This document shows positions 56,667 through 64,000 of a stretch of 64,000 nucleotides of DNA, piece by piece. The translations under genes and the position numbers were made by a program. This DNA comes from Bifidobacterium choloepi (GTDB lineage: Bacteria; Actinomycetota; Actinomycetes; Actinomycetales; Bifidobacteriaceae): assembly GCF_010667615.1 (NCBI RefSeq), contig NZ_VYSG01000002.1, positions 1 through 64,000 on the forward strand, given 5' to 3'. Each line of letters begins with the position of its first letter. The stretch's first letter is position 1. Below the pieces are notes generated by a model that was given only the letters and a program-made list of their open reading frames with translations, ran no database searches and had not been told where the DNA came from.

Positions 56667-57941
56667 ATGGATAGAGAAGCCCACGCAACCACGCACATCG
56701 TCCTCGCCGGCGGCGGCACCGCCGGCCATGTCAATCCGCTGCTGGCCGTCGCCGCCGCGATCTCGCGCAGGGAGCCCGACGCCGAAGTCGTCGCCCTCGG
56801 CACCGCCGTCGGACTCGAGGCCAGCCTCGTGCCGGCAGCCGGCTACCAGCTCGAGACGATCGAGAAGGTGCCGTTCCCGCGCCGCCCCAACGCCTACCTG
56901 TTCAAGTTTCCGGCGAAGTGGGCAAAAGAGACCCGGAAGGTCCGCGACATCCTGACCGGTCACCATGCCGACGTCGTCGTCGGCTTCGGCGGCTACGCGT
57001 CGGCGCCGGCGTACTCGGCCGCCCACAAGATGGGCATCCCCGTCGTCATCCACGAGCAGAACGCCCGCGCCGGCATGGCCAACAAGCTCGGCAGCCGCTA
57101 CGCCGAGTTCATCGGCACCGCCTACGACAACACCGGCCTGACGCCCGGCAAGGCGAAGGTGCCGGCGTCCGCCGTCAATCATTCGAACGATTCGTCCGCC
57201 GGCGCGGCTTCGGCGGCCAGCGGCACCGTCACCGTGCCGACCGTCATCGAGCGCGTCGGGCTGCCACTGCGGCCGGCGATCGCCGACCTCGCCGCCCGGC
57301 TCGAGACCGACCGCGCGGCCGCCCGCCGCGACGGCGCGAAGGCGCTCGGACTCGATCCCGACCGTCCGATCGTCGTCGTCACCGGCGGCTCGCTCGGCGC
57401 CGTCTCGCTCAACCGCGCCGTCGCCGGCGCCGCGAAGGACCTGCTCGCGCACGCGCAGGTCGTCCACCTGACCGGCAAGGGCAAGATCGACGAGGTGCGC
57501 GACCTCGTGATCAAGTCGGCCGGCGCCGACGTGCTGACCGGCCTGGGGGAGGAGTCGACGCCCGGCCGCGACTACCACGCCGCCCAGTACCTCGAGCGCA
57601 TCGACCTCGCGTTCGCCTGCGCTGACCTCGTCATCTGCCGTTCCGGCGCCGGCTCCGTCAGCGAGCTGACGGCGCTCGGCCTGCCGGCGATCTACGTGCC
57701 GCTGCCGATCGGCAACGGCGAGCAGCGCTTCAACGCGCAGCCGGTCGTCGAGGCCGGCGGCGGCATGCTCGTCGCCGACCGCGACTTCACGGCCGACTGG
57801 GTGCGCGCCAACGTCCCCGGCCTGCTTGCCAACCCGGCGAAGCTGCGCGAATTCGGCGACCGCGCCTGGCAATACGGCATCCGCGACGCCGCCGACCGCA
57901 TGGCCGTCCGCATCCTCGACATCGCCCACCGCAACCACTGA
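56667..57941 (+). CDS. murG: UDP-GlcNAc:lipid I GlcNAc transferase MurG
   Basis: 424 aa GT28 enzyme converting lipid I to lipid II. It has the [13 protein letters not shown] loop, [43 protein letters not shown], and YVPLPI. A linker near residue 170 ([12 protein letters not shown]) contains residues encoded by an ACGATTC motif (57187) and exceeds the usual family length. A -10-like TAGGCT (56651) lies 10 nt from the ATG, so murG may also have its own promoter. Confidence 0.95.
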   Translation: MDREAHATTHIVLAGGGTAGHVNPLLAVAAAISRREPDAEVVALGTAVGLEASLVPAAGYQLETIEKVPFPRRPNAYLFKFPAKWAKETRKVRDILTGHHADVVVGFGGYASAPAYSAAHKMGIPVVIHEQNARAGMANKLGSRYAEFIGTAYDNTGLTPGKAKVPASAVNHSNDSSAGAASAASGTVTVPTVIERVGLPLRPAIADLAARLETDRAAARRDGAKALGLDPDRPIVVVTGGSLGAVSLNRAVAGAAKDLLAHAQVVHLTGKGKIDEVRDLVIKSAGADVLTGLGEESTPGRDYHAAQYLERIDLAFACADLVICRSGAGSVSELTALGLPAIYVPLPIGNGEQRFNAQPVVEAGGGMLVADRDFTADWVRANVPGLLANPAKLREFGDRAWQYGIRDAADRMAVRILDIAHRNH

Positions 57942-57947
57942 ATCGCA

Positions 57948-57996
57948 TTGGGATGGTACAAACCCGGGCTTCAAGCCGGGGTTTGTACCATCCCAA
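57948..57996 (+). terminator. Hairpin between murG and murC
   Basis: 22-nt arms (57948-57969 and 57975-57996, starting TTGGGATGGTACAAACCC) with one mismatch. murC probably starts from its own promoter (TAAGCT near 58030). Confidence 0.75.
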
Positions 57997-58095
57997 GACT
58001 GTATCTGCACTTTATCGGCGAACGTGGGTAAGCTGGGACGCCAGAATGACAGACGCAGGCAATACACGCAGGCGTGACGCAGGCAAGGAGAATCG

Positions 58096-59823
58096 ATGAG
58101 CGCGCAGATTGTGCTGGATCCAACGGCGAAGGGCTTCGGCGACGACGAGACGGTGGAGTCGCTCGGACGGGTCCACTTCATCGGCATCGGCGGCGCCGGC
58201 ATGAGCGTGCTCGCCGAAATGCTGCACGAACAGGGCGTGGCCGTCCAGGGCTCCGACCGCGAGGCCAACGCGAAGACCGGCAAGCTCGAGAGCCTCGGCA
58301 TCCCGGTGTTCATCGGCCAGCAGGCCGGCAACGTCGCCGGCGCGGACACCGTCGTCTTCTCGAGCGCCATCAAGCCGGACAATCCGGAAATCGTCGCGGC
58401 CGCCGACGCCGGCGCGCGAATCGTCCACCGCAGCGACATCCTCGCGCTGCTGATGAACGGCCGGAAGGCCGTCACCGTCGCCGGCGCGCACGGCAAGACG
58501 ACGACGAGCTCGATGCTCGCCCACATCCTGACGAACGGCGCCGCCGACGGCACGCCGCTCGCCGACCCGAGCTACGCGATCGGCGCGTCCATCCAGGGAC
58601 CCGACGGCGCGATTCTTGACGGCGGCCACGCCGGCAGCGGTGACGTGCTCGTCGCCGAGGCCGACGAATCCGACGGCAGCTTCGAGAAGTACCGTCCGGA
58701 AATCGCGATCGTCACGAACACCGAACCCGACCACCTCGACCACTACGGCGACGCCGAACACTACCGCGACGCGTTCGTTGAGCACGCCGGCCACGCGCGC
58801 CGCGCCGTCATCGTCAGCTACGACGACGAGGGCGCCCGCGAAGTGCTCGCCGGACTGCCCGCCGATGTGCTGTCGCGCACGATCGTCACGACGACGGACC
58901 CGTCGCTGCTCGACGGGAACGATTCGTCCGGTGCCGCCCCGTCCGCGGCCCATGCGGACACCGGCGCCACCGTCACGGTCAACGGCGTCGCCGTGCCGGC
59001 CGTCGTCATCGAGTCCGAGCGCGAGGCCACCGGCAGCGGGGCCGAATCGTTCACGCTCGCGCTGCCGGCCGCCGTCGCCGGCGAGCCGGTCCGCCAGCCC
59101 GTCACGCTCGACGTGCCCGGCATCCACAACGCCCGCAACGCCGCCGCGGCCATCGTCGCCGCCGTCATGCTCGGCATGGCGCCGGCCGATGCCGCCCGTG
59201 CCGTCGGGAGCTTCCTCGGCGCCGCCCGCCGCTTCCAGGTCCGCGGCACCGTCGGCGGCGTCACCGTCGTCGACGACTACGCCCACCATCCGACCGAGAT
59301 CGCCGCGCTGCTGACGGCCGCCCGCCGTCGCTACCCGCAGGCGACGATCCACGTGCTGTTCCAGCCGCACCTGTTCTCCCGCACGAAGTTCTTCGCCGGC
59401 GAGTTCGCCGAGGCGCTCGCCATCGCCGACGACGTCATCGTCACCGACGTCTATCCGGCCCGCGAGAAGGCCGTCGACTTCCCGGGCGTCGGCGCCGAGA
59501 CGATCGTCGACGCCGCGCTCGAGCTGCGCGAGGACGGCGACAACGTCGCCGAGAGCGCCGATGCCGACGCCGAGACGGTGCTCGAGGCCGTCATCGGCGA
59601 CGACGTCGTCGCCGAGCAGGTCGTCAGCGAGCCGGCGTCGCCGGCCCCGCGCCGCGACGACTGGATCTGCGTGCACGGCGACATGGCGACGGCGGCCCAG
59701 ATGATGGCGTTGCGCGCCGACCCCGGCGACGTCGTCTTCACCGTCGGCGCCGGCGACATCACGTCGATGGGCCCGGTCCTGCTGCACGCGCTCGAGGCCC
59801 GCTTCGCCGGTCAGGACCAGTGA
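58096..59823 (+). CDS. murC: UDP-N-acetylmuramate--L-alanine ligase
   Basis: 575 aa. It has HFIGIGGAGMSVLAE, the P-loop VAGAHGKTTTSSM near residue 128, EADESDGSF, NTEPDHLDHYG, DDYAHHPTEI, and FQPHLFSRTKFF. It adds L-Ala to UDP-MurNAc. It exceeds the usual 460-500 aa because of linkers, including GNDSSGAAPSA (ACGATTC at 58919) and an acidic stretch near 490. AAGGAG precedes ATG 58096. The stop overlaps the ftsQ start. Confidence 0.95.
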   Translation: MSAQIVLDPTAKGFGDDETVESLGRVHFIGIGGAGMSVLAEMLHEQGVAVQGSDREANAKTGKLESLGIPVFIGQQAGNVAGADTVVFSSAIKPDNPEIVAAADAGARIVHRSDILALLMNGRKAVTVAGAHGKTTTSSMLAHILTNGAADGTPLADPSYAIGASIQGPDGAILDGGHAGSGDVLVAEADESDGSFEKYRPEIAIVTNTEPDHLDHYGDAEHYRDAFVEHAGHARRAVIVSYDDEGAREVLAGLPADVLSRTIVTTTDPSLLDGNDSSGAAPSAAHADTGATVTVNGVAVPAVVIESEREATGSGAESFTLALPAAVAGEPVRQPVTLDVPGIHNARNAAAAIVAAVMLGMAPADAARAVGSFLGAARRFQVRGTVGGVTVVDDYAHHPTEIAALLTAARRRYPQATIHVLFQPHLFSRTKFFAGEFAEALAIADDVIVTDVYPAREKAVDFPGVGAETIVDAALELREDGDNVAESADADAETVLEAVIGDDVVAEQVVSEPASPAPRRDDWICVHGDMATAAQMMALRADPGDVVFTVGAGDITSMGPVLLHALEARFAGQDQ

Positions 59824-61331
59824 TGGCCGGCCGCACCGTCAGTTCCGGACACGGCTCCGGCAAGAACTCCGACCACGGCTCGGCCGGGAACGCCGGCAAG
59901 CAGCGCCGCTCCGCCCGTTCCGCACAGTCGTCGGGCCGCAACGATTCGCACGTTGCCGACAATGCCGCGGCGTCCGCGCGCACGCCGCGATCGTCGACGT
60001 CGGCCGCGCGCCGCTCGCCGGCGACCGGCCAGTTCGCAGCGACCGGCCGCGCCGGTGCGTCCGGCGTGCGCCGCATCCGCAACAACACGTCGCGCCAGAC
60101 CGCCGCGCAGGCGCACCGCCGCACGGCGGCCGGCAATCCGGCGGCCGGCAAATCTTCCGGTACATCCTTGAGTAGAGGCGTTGCCGGAAAGACTCCGGCG
60201 AGGACGTCCGCCGGCAGGGTAGGCGCTTCCGGCGGCACAGCCCCTGGCAAATCCCCCAATACATCCCTGGGCACATCCGGTGTCGCGAAGGCCGGTATTG
60301 CGAAGTCCGGGGCCGCGAAGAACAGTGCCGCGACCTCGACGAAGAAGAAGCGCCGGTCCGGTGGCCTGTTCGGCCTCGTGCGCCGTGGCCGCGGGGCGGA
60401 GGCGGCGACGCAGCGGCGTCCGCGGACGGCCGGCAGCCGGTTCGCCGCGCCGGCCGGCGAGTCGAGCTCGAAGCCGGGCGGCTTCGTCGACGCCCGGCGA
60501 CTGTCCAGTGAGGACGTCGTCGCGAAGACGCTCAGCGAGACGAGCGGCGGCATCGGCCTGGCGACCAGGCCGAAGGTCATCGACTTCAAGGCGCGCCAGA
60601 AGGAACGCAAGCGCGCGGCGACGCGCGTCATCGCCATCCGCGCTGGCATTGCGGCGGCAGTCGTCGCCGTCGTCGTCGCGCTCGTCTGGCTGCTGTTCTT
60701 CTCGCCGGTGTTGCGGCTCGATGCCGGCAACATCACCGTCGAGGGCGCTAACGAGTGGGTCGGCGAACAGCAGATCCTGTCGATCGCCGAACAGCAGGAC
60801 GGCAAGTCGCTGCTGCTTGTCTCCGACGGCGACGTCATCGCCGAGCTCGAGGCCATCCCCGGCGTGTCCGACGCGACCGTCACGAAGCATTTCCCGGACT
60901 CGCTGACCGTCACCGTGACGGCGCAGCGGCCGGCGGCCATGCTCAAGGTCGACGGCAGCTCGGAACTCACCGCCGTCGACAGCCAGGGCCGCGTGCTCAA
61001 CTCGGTCGCCGCCGGCACGTCAACCGACGGCATCCCGCAGATCACCGTCGACAACGTCCAGGACGCGCTGAAGAACAAGGCCGTCCTCAACGCGCTGACC
61101 ATCCTCAACGACCTGTCGGAAACGATGCGCAAGTCGATCACGACGGTCACCGCGGACACGCAGGACTCGGTGACGACGACGCTCGACTCGGGCATCACCG
61201 TCGTCTGGGGCGACGCCGCCGACATGAAGCTCAAGGCCGCCATCGTCGACAAGATCATCAACGATTCGTCCGTCATCGGCGACAAGACCCAGGTCGACGT
61301 CAGCGCCCCGAGCCGCCCGATCATCAAGTGA
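59823..61331 (+). CDS. ftsQ: Divisome protein FtsQ
   Basis: 502 aa. A membrane span (about 272-294) is followed by a POTRA domain (LRLDAGNITVEGANEWVGEQ) and the FtsQ beta domain (HFPDSLTVTVTAQRPAAML). The cytoplasmic N-terminal part is about 265 residues of low-complexity Ser/Ala/Arg/Gly, far longer than in most relatives. The start overlaps the murC stop (TGATG). Usually ftsZ follows; here tmRNA does. Confidence 0.9.
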   Translation: MAGRTVSSGHGSGKNSDHGSAGNAGKQRRSARSAQSSGRNDSHVADNAAASARTPRSSTSAARRSPATGQFAATGRAGASGVRRIRNNTSRQTAAQAHRRTAAGNPAAGKSSGTSLSRGVAGKTPARTSAGRVGASGGTAPGKSPNTSLGTSGVAKAGIAKSGAAKNSAATSTKKKRRSGGLFGLVRRGRGAEAATQRRPRTAGSRFAAPAGESSSKPGGFVDARRLSSEDVVAKTLSETSGGIGLATRPKVIDFKARQKERKRAATRVIAIRAGIAAAVVAVVVALVWLLFFSPVLRLDAGNITVEGANEWVGEQQILSIAEQQDGKSLLLVSDGDVIAELEAIPGVSDATVTKHFPDSLTVTVTAQRPAAMLKVDGSSELTAVDSQGRVLNSVAAGTSTDGIPQITVDNVQDALKNKAVLNALTILNDLSETMRKSITTVTADTQDSVTTTLDSGITVVWGDAADMKLKAAIVDKIINDSSVIGDKTQVDVSAPSRPIIK

Positions 61332-61363
61332 GAAGTGAGGCACTTGTGAGAAGTGAGGCACTT
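61328..61363 (+). repeat. Perfect 18-bp tandem duplication at the ftsQ stop
   Basis: GTGAGAAGTGAGGCACTT occurs twice back to back (61328-61345, 61346-61363). The first copy contains the ftsQ stop codon; the second ends just inside the -35 box of the tmRNA promoter. Confidence 0.9.
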
Positions 61364-61390
61364 GCCTTCCCGCGAATCGTGCCGTATAGT
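61362..61390 (+). promoter_or_regulatory. ssrA promoter
   Basis: -35 TTGCCT (61362-61367), 17-bp spacer containing GAATCGT, and -10 TATAGT (61385-61390). The start point would be near 61397, about 40 nt before the mature tmRNA 5' end. Confidence 0.75.
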
Positions 61391-61437
61391 GGAGAAGCTG
61401 TCCACCTGAAGGACGGCGAGCTTGATAATTCAAGATT

Positions 61438-61834
61438 GGGGTCGATTTGGTTTCGACGGTGACCTGTTCGTCCCGGGGAAGCGTGCCGAGAACGTAGAGT
61501 CCACTCGTGATGTCCTCTACAACAGAATAAGTGCTAAATCTAACCGCACTGAGTTCGCTCTCGCCGCCTGATTTTCAAGTCAGGACTTAACCCGCGAGTT
61601 GCACTCCGTCCACTCTCCCGTGTCTTCGGGGAGATGCTGGGCGTCGTTAAGAAGACTCGCCCGAACTGCCGATTTGCAGGGCAGTCCGGGGACTTTTTCT
61701 GCGAATAGGCCTGCTACCAGCCGTCTGTGGCATTGGTAGGGGCCGAAAAACTGCCATCATGGTCAACAGACTACGCACGTAGAAGACCGGGGGTACGGTC
61801 ACCGGACCGGGGTTCAATTCCCCGCGGCTCCACC
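61438..61834 (+). ncRNA. ssrA: Transfer-messenger RNA (tmRNA)
   Basis: The 5' end GGGGTCGATTTGGTTTCGAC and the 3' end GGTTCAATTCCCCGCGGCTC pair as the acceptor stem (GGGGTCG with CGGCTCC, two G-U pairs); the final CCA is not fully encoded. The tag frame runs from the resume codon GCT at 61533 to TGA at 61569-61571 and encodes AKSNRTEFALAA, the proteolysis tag added to proteins from stalled ribosomes. The ends are set by the acceptor stem. Confidence 0.97.
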
Positions 61835-61838
61835 CGTA

Positions 61839-61892
61839 GGGGCCCGGGTTCCGAATACTTGGAGTATTCGGAACCCGGGCCCCTTTTGTTTT
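61839..61892 (+). terminator. Rho-independent terminator of ssrA
   Basis: 21-bp perfect arms (61839-61859 and 61863-61883, GGGGCCCGGGTTCCG onwards), 3-nt loop, then TTTTGTTTTG. Confidence 0.93.
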
Positions 61893-61976
61893 GTTTTGTG
61901 TTGTGTTGTGTTCCGTTGCGTTCCCGCGTTTCATTCGCCGGCGAACGCGACGTCGGGTCACGGTTCAGGCGCGGGG

Positions 61977-62220
61977 ATCGTGACTGTTCGTCAAATTAGT
62001 TCGGGAGGTGGCGGTTAGGCACGATTTCGACTCGGAAATCGTGACCGATCGTCAGGTTGGGTTGGCAAGTGACGGATAGTCATGGTTTTGGTTCGGGGAT
62101 CGTGACTGATCGTCAAGTCGGGCCGGGAAGAGACGGACGGTCACGGTTCGGATGCATAAATCGTGACTATTGGTACTGTTGGCACGATTCGTGACGGTTG
62201 GTCACGAAACTAGACAACGA
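61977..62220. repeat. Four tandem 61-bp repeats (array 2)
   Basis: ATCGTGAC recurs at 61977, 62038, 62099 and 62160, an exact 61-bp period; a partial unit precedes (GGTCACGGTTC near 61957). Units run GTGACTGATCG ... GTCACG, and unit junctions form palindromes such as CACGATTTC/GAAATCGTG (62020-62044). The design and several stretches match array 1 at 1.5 kb (GTTACTGATCGCC versus GTGACTGATCGTC). The array lies in the leader region of fructokinase. Confidence 0.85.
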
Positions 62221-62317
62221 TTCGAAGAGGTGACCGGCGGAAGCATCGTTCTACGCTGTTGGAAACTCAAGCGCTTCACTAGGCGACACGCCATTCGCCT
62301 GCCTAATCCACCATGAA

Positions 62318-62350
62318 TTAACAGCGTTAATATTAACTCAGTTAACTCAT
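62318..62350 (+). promoter_or_regulatory. Palindromic TTAAC-rich operator candidates upstream of fructokinase
   Basis: GTTAATATTAAC (62326-62337) is a perfect palindrome, flanked by TTAACA (62318) and GTTAAC (62341-62346). Its half-site GTTAAT is the same as that of the cscB operator. The three boxes lie within 33 bp, about 90 bp before the ATG. The exact promoter is not clear; TAATAT inside the palindrome could be a -10 box. Confidence 0.45.
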
Positions 62351-62434
62351 GAGGGCGTGAGTTGGCGAAGACGACAAGAAGGACATGGCACCGCCCCTCC
62401 CCTCGGGGACGACGCCGGCGACAAAGGAGCCACA

Positions 62435-63559
62435 ATGACCGAAAACCCAACTGCGGGGGAGACGACGACCACCACCACGACAACCACGACCGCTCCGGCG
62501 GCGGCAAACGGCGCCGCCGCCGAGAATGCCGCCCCGACCGCCGCCGGCCCGGCCGCCACCACCACGACCACGACGACGACCGCCACCCCGTCCGCCCCGA
62601 CAGCTGCCACGACCGCCGCGGAACCGGCGACCGCCGCCGCTCCCGAGACCGAGCCGGCCGGCAACGGCAAGCCCGTCGTCGTCGCGCTCGGCGAACTGCT
62701 GTGGGACATGCTGCCCACCGGCAAGCGCGCCGGCGGCGCTCCCGTCAACTTCGCCTACCACGCCATGATGAACGGCGCCGAAAGCTACGCCGTCAGCGCC
62801 GTCGGCGAGGACGCGCTCGGCGACGAACTGCTCGAGCAGGCCCACGATGCCGGCGTCCACACCGTCGTTCAGCGCAACGCCTGGCCGACCGGCACCGTCG
62901 CTGTCAAGCTCAAGGAAGGCATCCCCGAATACGACATCGTCAAGGGCGTGGCCTGGGACCACATCGCCTACACCCGCGAGCTCATTGACGTCGTCTCCAG
63001 GGCCGACGCGATCTGCTACGGCACGCTCGCGCTGCGCTCGCAGGAAACGCATGACACGATCATCGAGCTGCTCAAGGCGGTCAAGCCCGGCGCGATGACG
63101 TTCTTCGACGTCAACCTGCGCGGCGACCACTACTCGAAGGAGCTCATCGAGGAGCTGCTCGACTACTCGACGGTCTTCAAGATCAACGACGCGGAACTGC
63201 TGCTCGTGCGCGACATGTTCGACATCCGCGGCACCTCCGACGACGCGGCCTGCCGCTGGTTCATCGACAACTACGACCTCGACTACGTCATCCTGACGGC
63301 CGGCGCCGACTACTCGACGATCGTCAGCCGCACGGGCGAGTCGTCGACGGTTCCGACGCCGAAGGTCGTCGTCGCGGACACCGTCGGCGCCGGCGACTCC
63401 TTCTCCGGTGTTTTCACCGCCCGCACGCTGCTCGGCGACCCGCTGCCCGTCGCGCACCGCCGCGCCGTCAACACCGCCGCCTACGTCTGCACGCAGTCCG
63501 GCGCCTGGCCCGAGTATCCGGCGGCGATGCCGGACTACACGCTGACCGTGGCCCGGTAA
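62435..63559 (+). CDS. Fructokinase, PfkB family
   Basis: 374 aa. It phosphorylates fructose to fructose-6-phosphate, feeding the bifid shunt, and fits the sucrose genes at the other end of the window. Residues about 80-374 are a ribokinase-type fold: ALGELLWDMLP, GGAPVNFAYHAMMNGAE, FFDVNLRGDHY, and the catalytic DTVGAGDSFSG near 315-325. Residues 4-77 are an unusual low-complexity Thr/Ala/Pro tail. AAAGGAG precedes ATG 62435. A sugar transporter follows. Specificity for fructose is inferred. Confidence 0.88.
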   Translation: MTENPTAGETTTTTTTTTTAPAAANGAAAENAAPTAAGPAATTTTTTTTATPSAPTAATTAAEPATAAAPETEPAGNGKPVVVALGELLWDMLPTGKRAGGAPVNFAYHAMMNGAESYAVSAVGEDALGDELLEQAHDAGVHTVVQRNAWPTGTVAVKLKEGIPEYDIVKGVAWDHIAYTRELIDVVSRADAICYGTLALRSQETHDTIIELLKAVKPGAMTFFDVNLRGDHYSKELIEELLDYSTVFKINDAELLLVRDMFDIRGTSDDAACRWFIDNYDLDYVILTAGADYSTIVSRTGESSTVPTPKVVVADTVGAGDSFSGVFTARTLLGDPLPVAHRRAVNTAAYVCTQSGAWPEYPAAMPDYTLTVAR

Positions 63560-63850
63560 CGCGCGGGGCGGGCAGCCGGGACAGGCTGCAGGCCGCCGCC
63601 ATCACGCTTGGCGGAAGCATCGTGCCGAATTTCCCTTTCCTCTTTTCTTTCAGGAACGGCGAGACGCCTCCGTCAGTTCGGTCCTTCCCGGTTCGATCGG
63701 CCGGGGAGGAACCACCCCTCTCCTTCTCTTTCCTTCCTTTCTGGCCAACACAAGACAACTCAACTCAACACAGCACACTCCAACACACAGCACAACCCAA
63801 TCCACACCATCCAACTTTTTCATCTCATTTCACATCAAAGGGGACAAACG
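63560..63850 (+). promoter_or_regulatory. Leader of the downstream transporter gene, G-poor and CA-rich
   Basis: No gene is seen. From 63735 to 63835 the RNA would be almost free of G and rich in CA/CT (CAACACAAGACAACTCAACT and similar), hence unstructured, ending in AAAGGGGACAAACG before ATG 63851. The first half is pyrimidine-rich with a short GGAACGGCGAG stem region. No firm terminator for fructokinase is visible. Confidence 0.5.
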
Positions 63851-64000
63851 ATGAGTAATGAAATCAAGGCCGGCGGCGACGTCGCCACCGGCACCGCGGC
63901 CGCCGGAGCCGCCAACAAGCAAGCCGGCTTCGCGAAGATCGCGCCGGTGATGTTCGCGTTCTTCGTGATGGGCTTCGTCGACCTCGTCGGCACCGCCACG
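63851..64000 (+). CDS. MFS sugar transporter (FucP-like), N-terminal part only
   Basis: The first 50 residues run to the window edge. After a Gly/Ala-rich start, KIAPVMFAFFVMGFVDLVGT matches the opening helix of FucP-type sugar permeases of the major facilitator superfamily. Linkage to fructokinase suggests fructose or glucose uptake. AAAGGGG precedes ATG 63851. The rest is outside the window. Confidence 0.65.
   Translation, partial: MSNEIKAGGDVATGTAAAGAANKQAGFAKIAPVMFAFFVMGFVDLVGTAT

Overview
The window is chromosomal DNA from a high-GC Gram-positive bacterium, almost certainly a Bifidobacterium. The pointers are the actinobacterial division set (SepF, DivIVA/Wag31, FtsZ ending in IPDFLR), the tmRNA tag AKSNRTEFALAA, a sucrose cluster laid out like the bifidobacterial csc genes, a single-polypeptide glycyl-tRNA synthetase, L-lactate dehydrogenase, and a PriA-type isomerase in the his operon. 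The species cannot be fixed from the sequence. The first 116 bases are nearly pure C and look like an assembly artefact at a contig edge.

Layout. 0.1-5.2 kb: sucrose utilisation (LacI regulator, sucrose permease, beta-fructofuranosidase), with a 61-bp tandem array and a promoter overlapped by two operator-like sites. 5.3-8.4 kb, minus strand: thiM and a ThiE-ThiD-YkoF/MTH1187-like triple fusion behind a TPP riboswitch. 8.6-11.5 kb: glyS and dus. 11.9-18.2 kb: ftsZ, sepF, yggT, divIVA, lspA, rluD and a small membrane protein. 18.3-21.9 kb: dnaE. 22-27.7 kb: hisD-hisC-hisB-unknown-hisH-priA, then glnA. 29-40 kb: a secreted or membrane-anchored protein, hrpA, an RsmC-like methyltransferase, a repeat-bounded DUF559 endonuclease cassette, hflX, ldh and a CDF transporter. 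40.5-46 kb: lexA divergent from nrdR, with two LexA boxes between them, then serA and a HelD-like helicase. 46.3-61.3 kb: the dcw cell-wall and division cluster from rsmH to ftsQ, including a Mur-like protein with a broken P-loop. 61.4-64 kb: tmRNA, a second 61-bp array, fructokinase, and the start of a sugar transporter cut by the window end.

Most genes are housekeeping. The unusual content is in the non-coding DNA and gene linkers. (i) A 7-mer GAATCGT/ACGATTC occurs about 64 times by hand count, roughly once per kb, in both orientations; about 4 would be expected from base composition. (ii) A palindromic repeat family of about 115 bp is scattered between genes, and at 35.3-36.5 kb it forms a giant inverted repeat enclosing a DUF559 (Vsr-like) endonuclease gene; this is my best candidate for an undescribed element. 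(iii) Two diverged arrays of 61-bp tandem repeats, whose palindromic arms show compensating changes (GTTAC/GTAAC versus GTGAC/GTCAC), lie in the leaders of the sucrose permease and fructokinase genes. (iv) Many transcription units end in long hairpins with a shared ACGAAYCCGGGC-type core.

Functionally the window joins sugar entry (sucrose to fructose, fructose to fructose-6-phosphate, lactate as an end product) with thiamine phosphate supply, histidine, serine and glutamine synthesis, SOS control, and peptidoglycan synthesis and division. The dcw cluster is split: ftsZ-sepF-yggT-divIVA lies about 48 kb from ftsQ.
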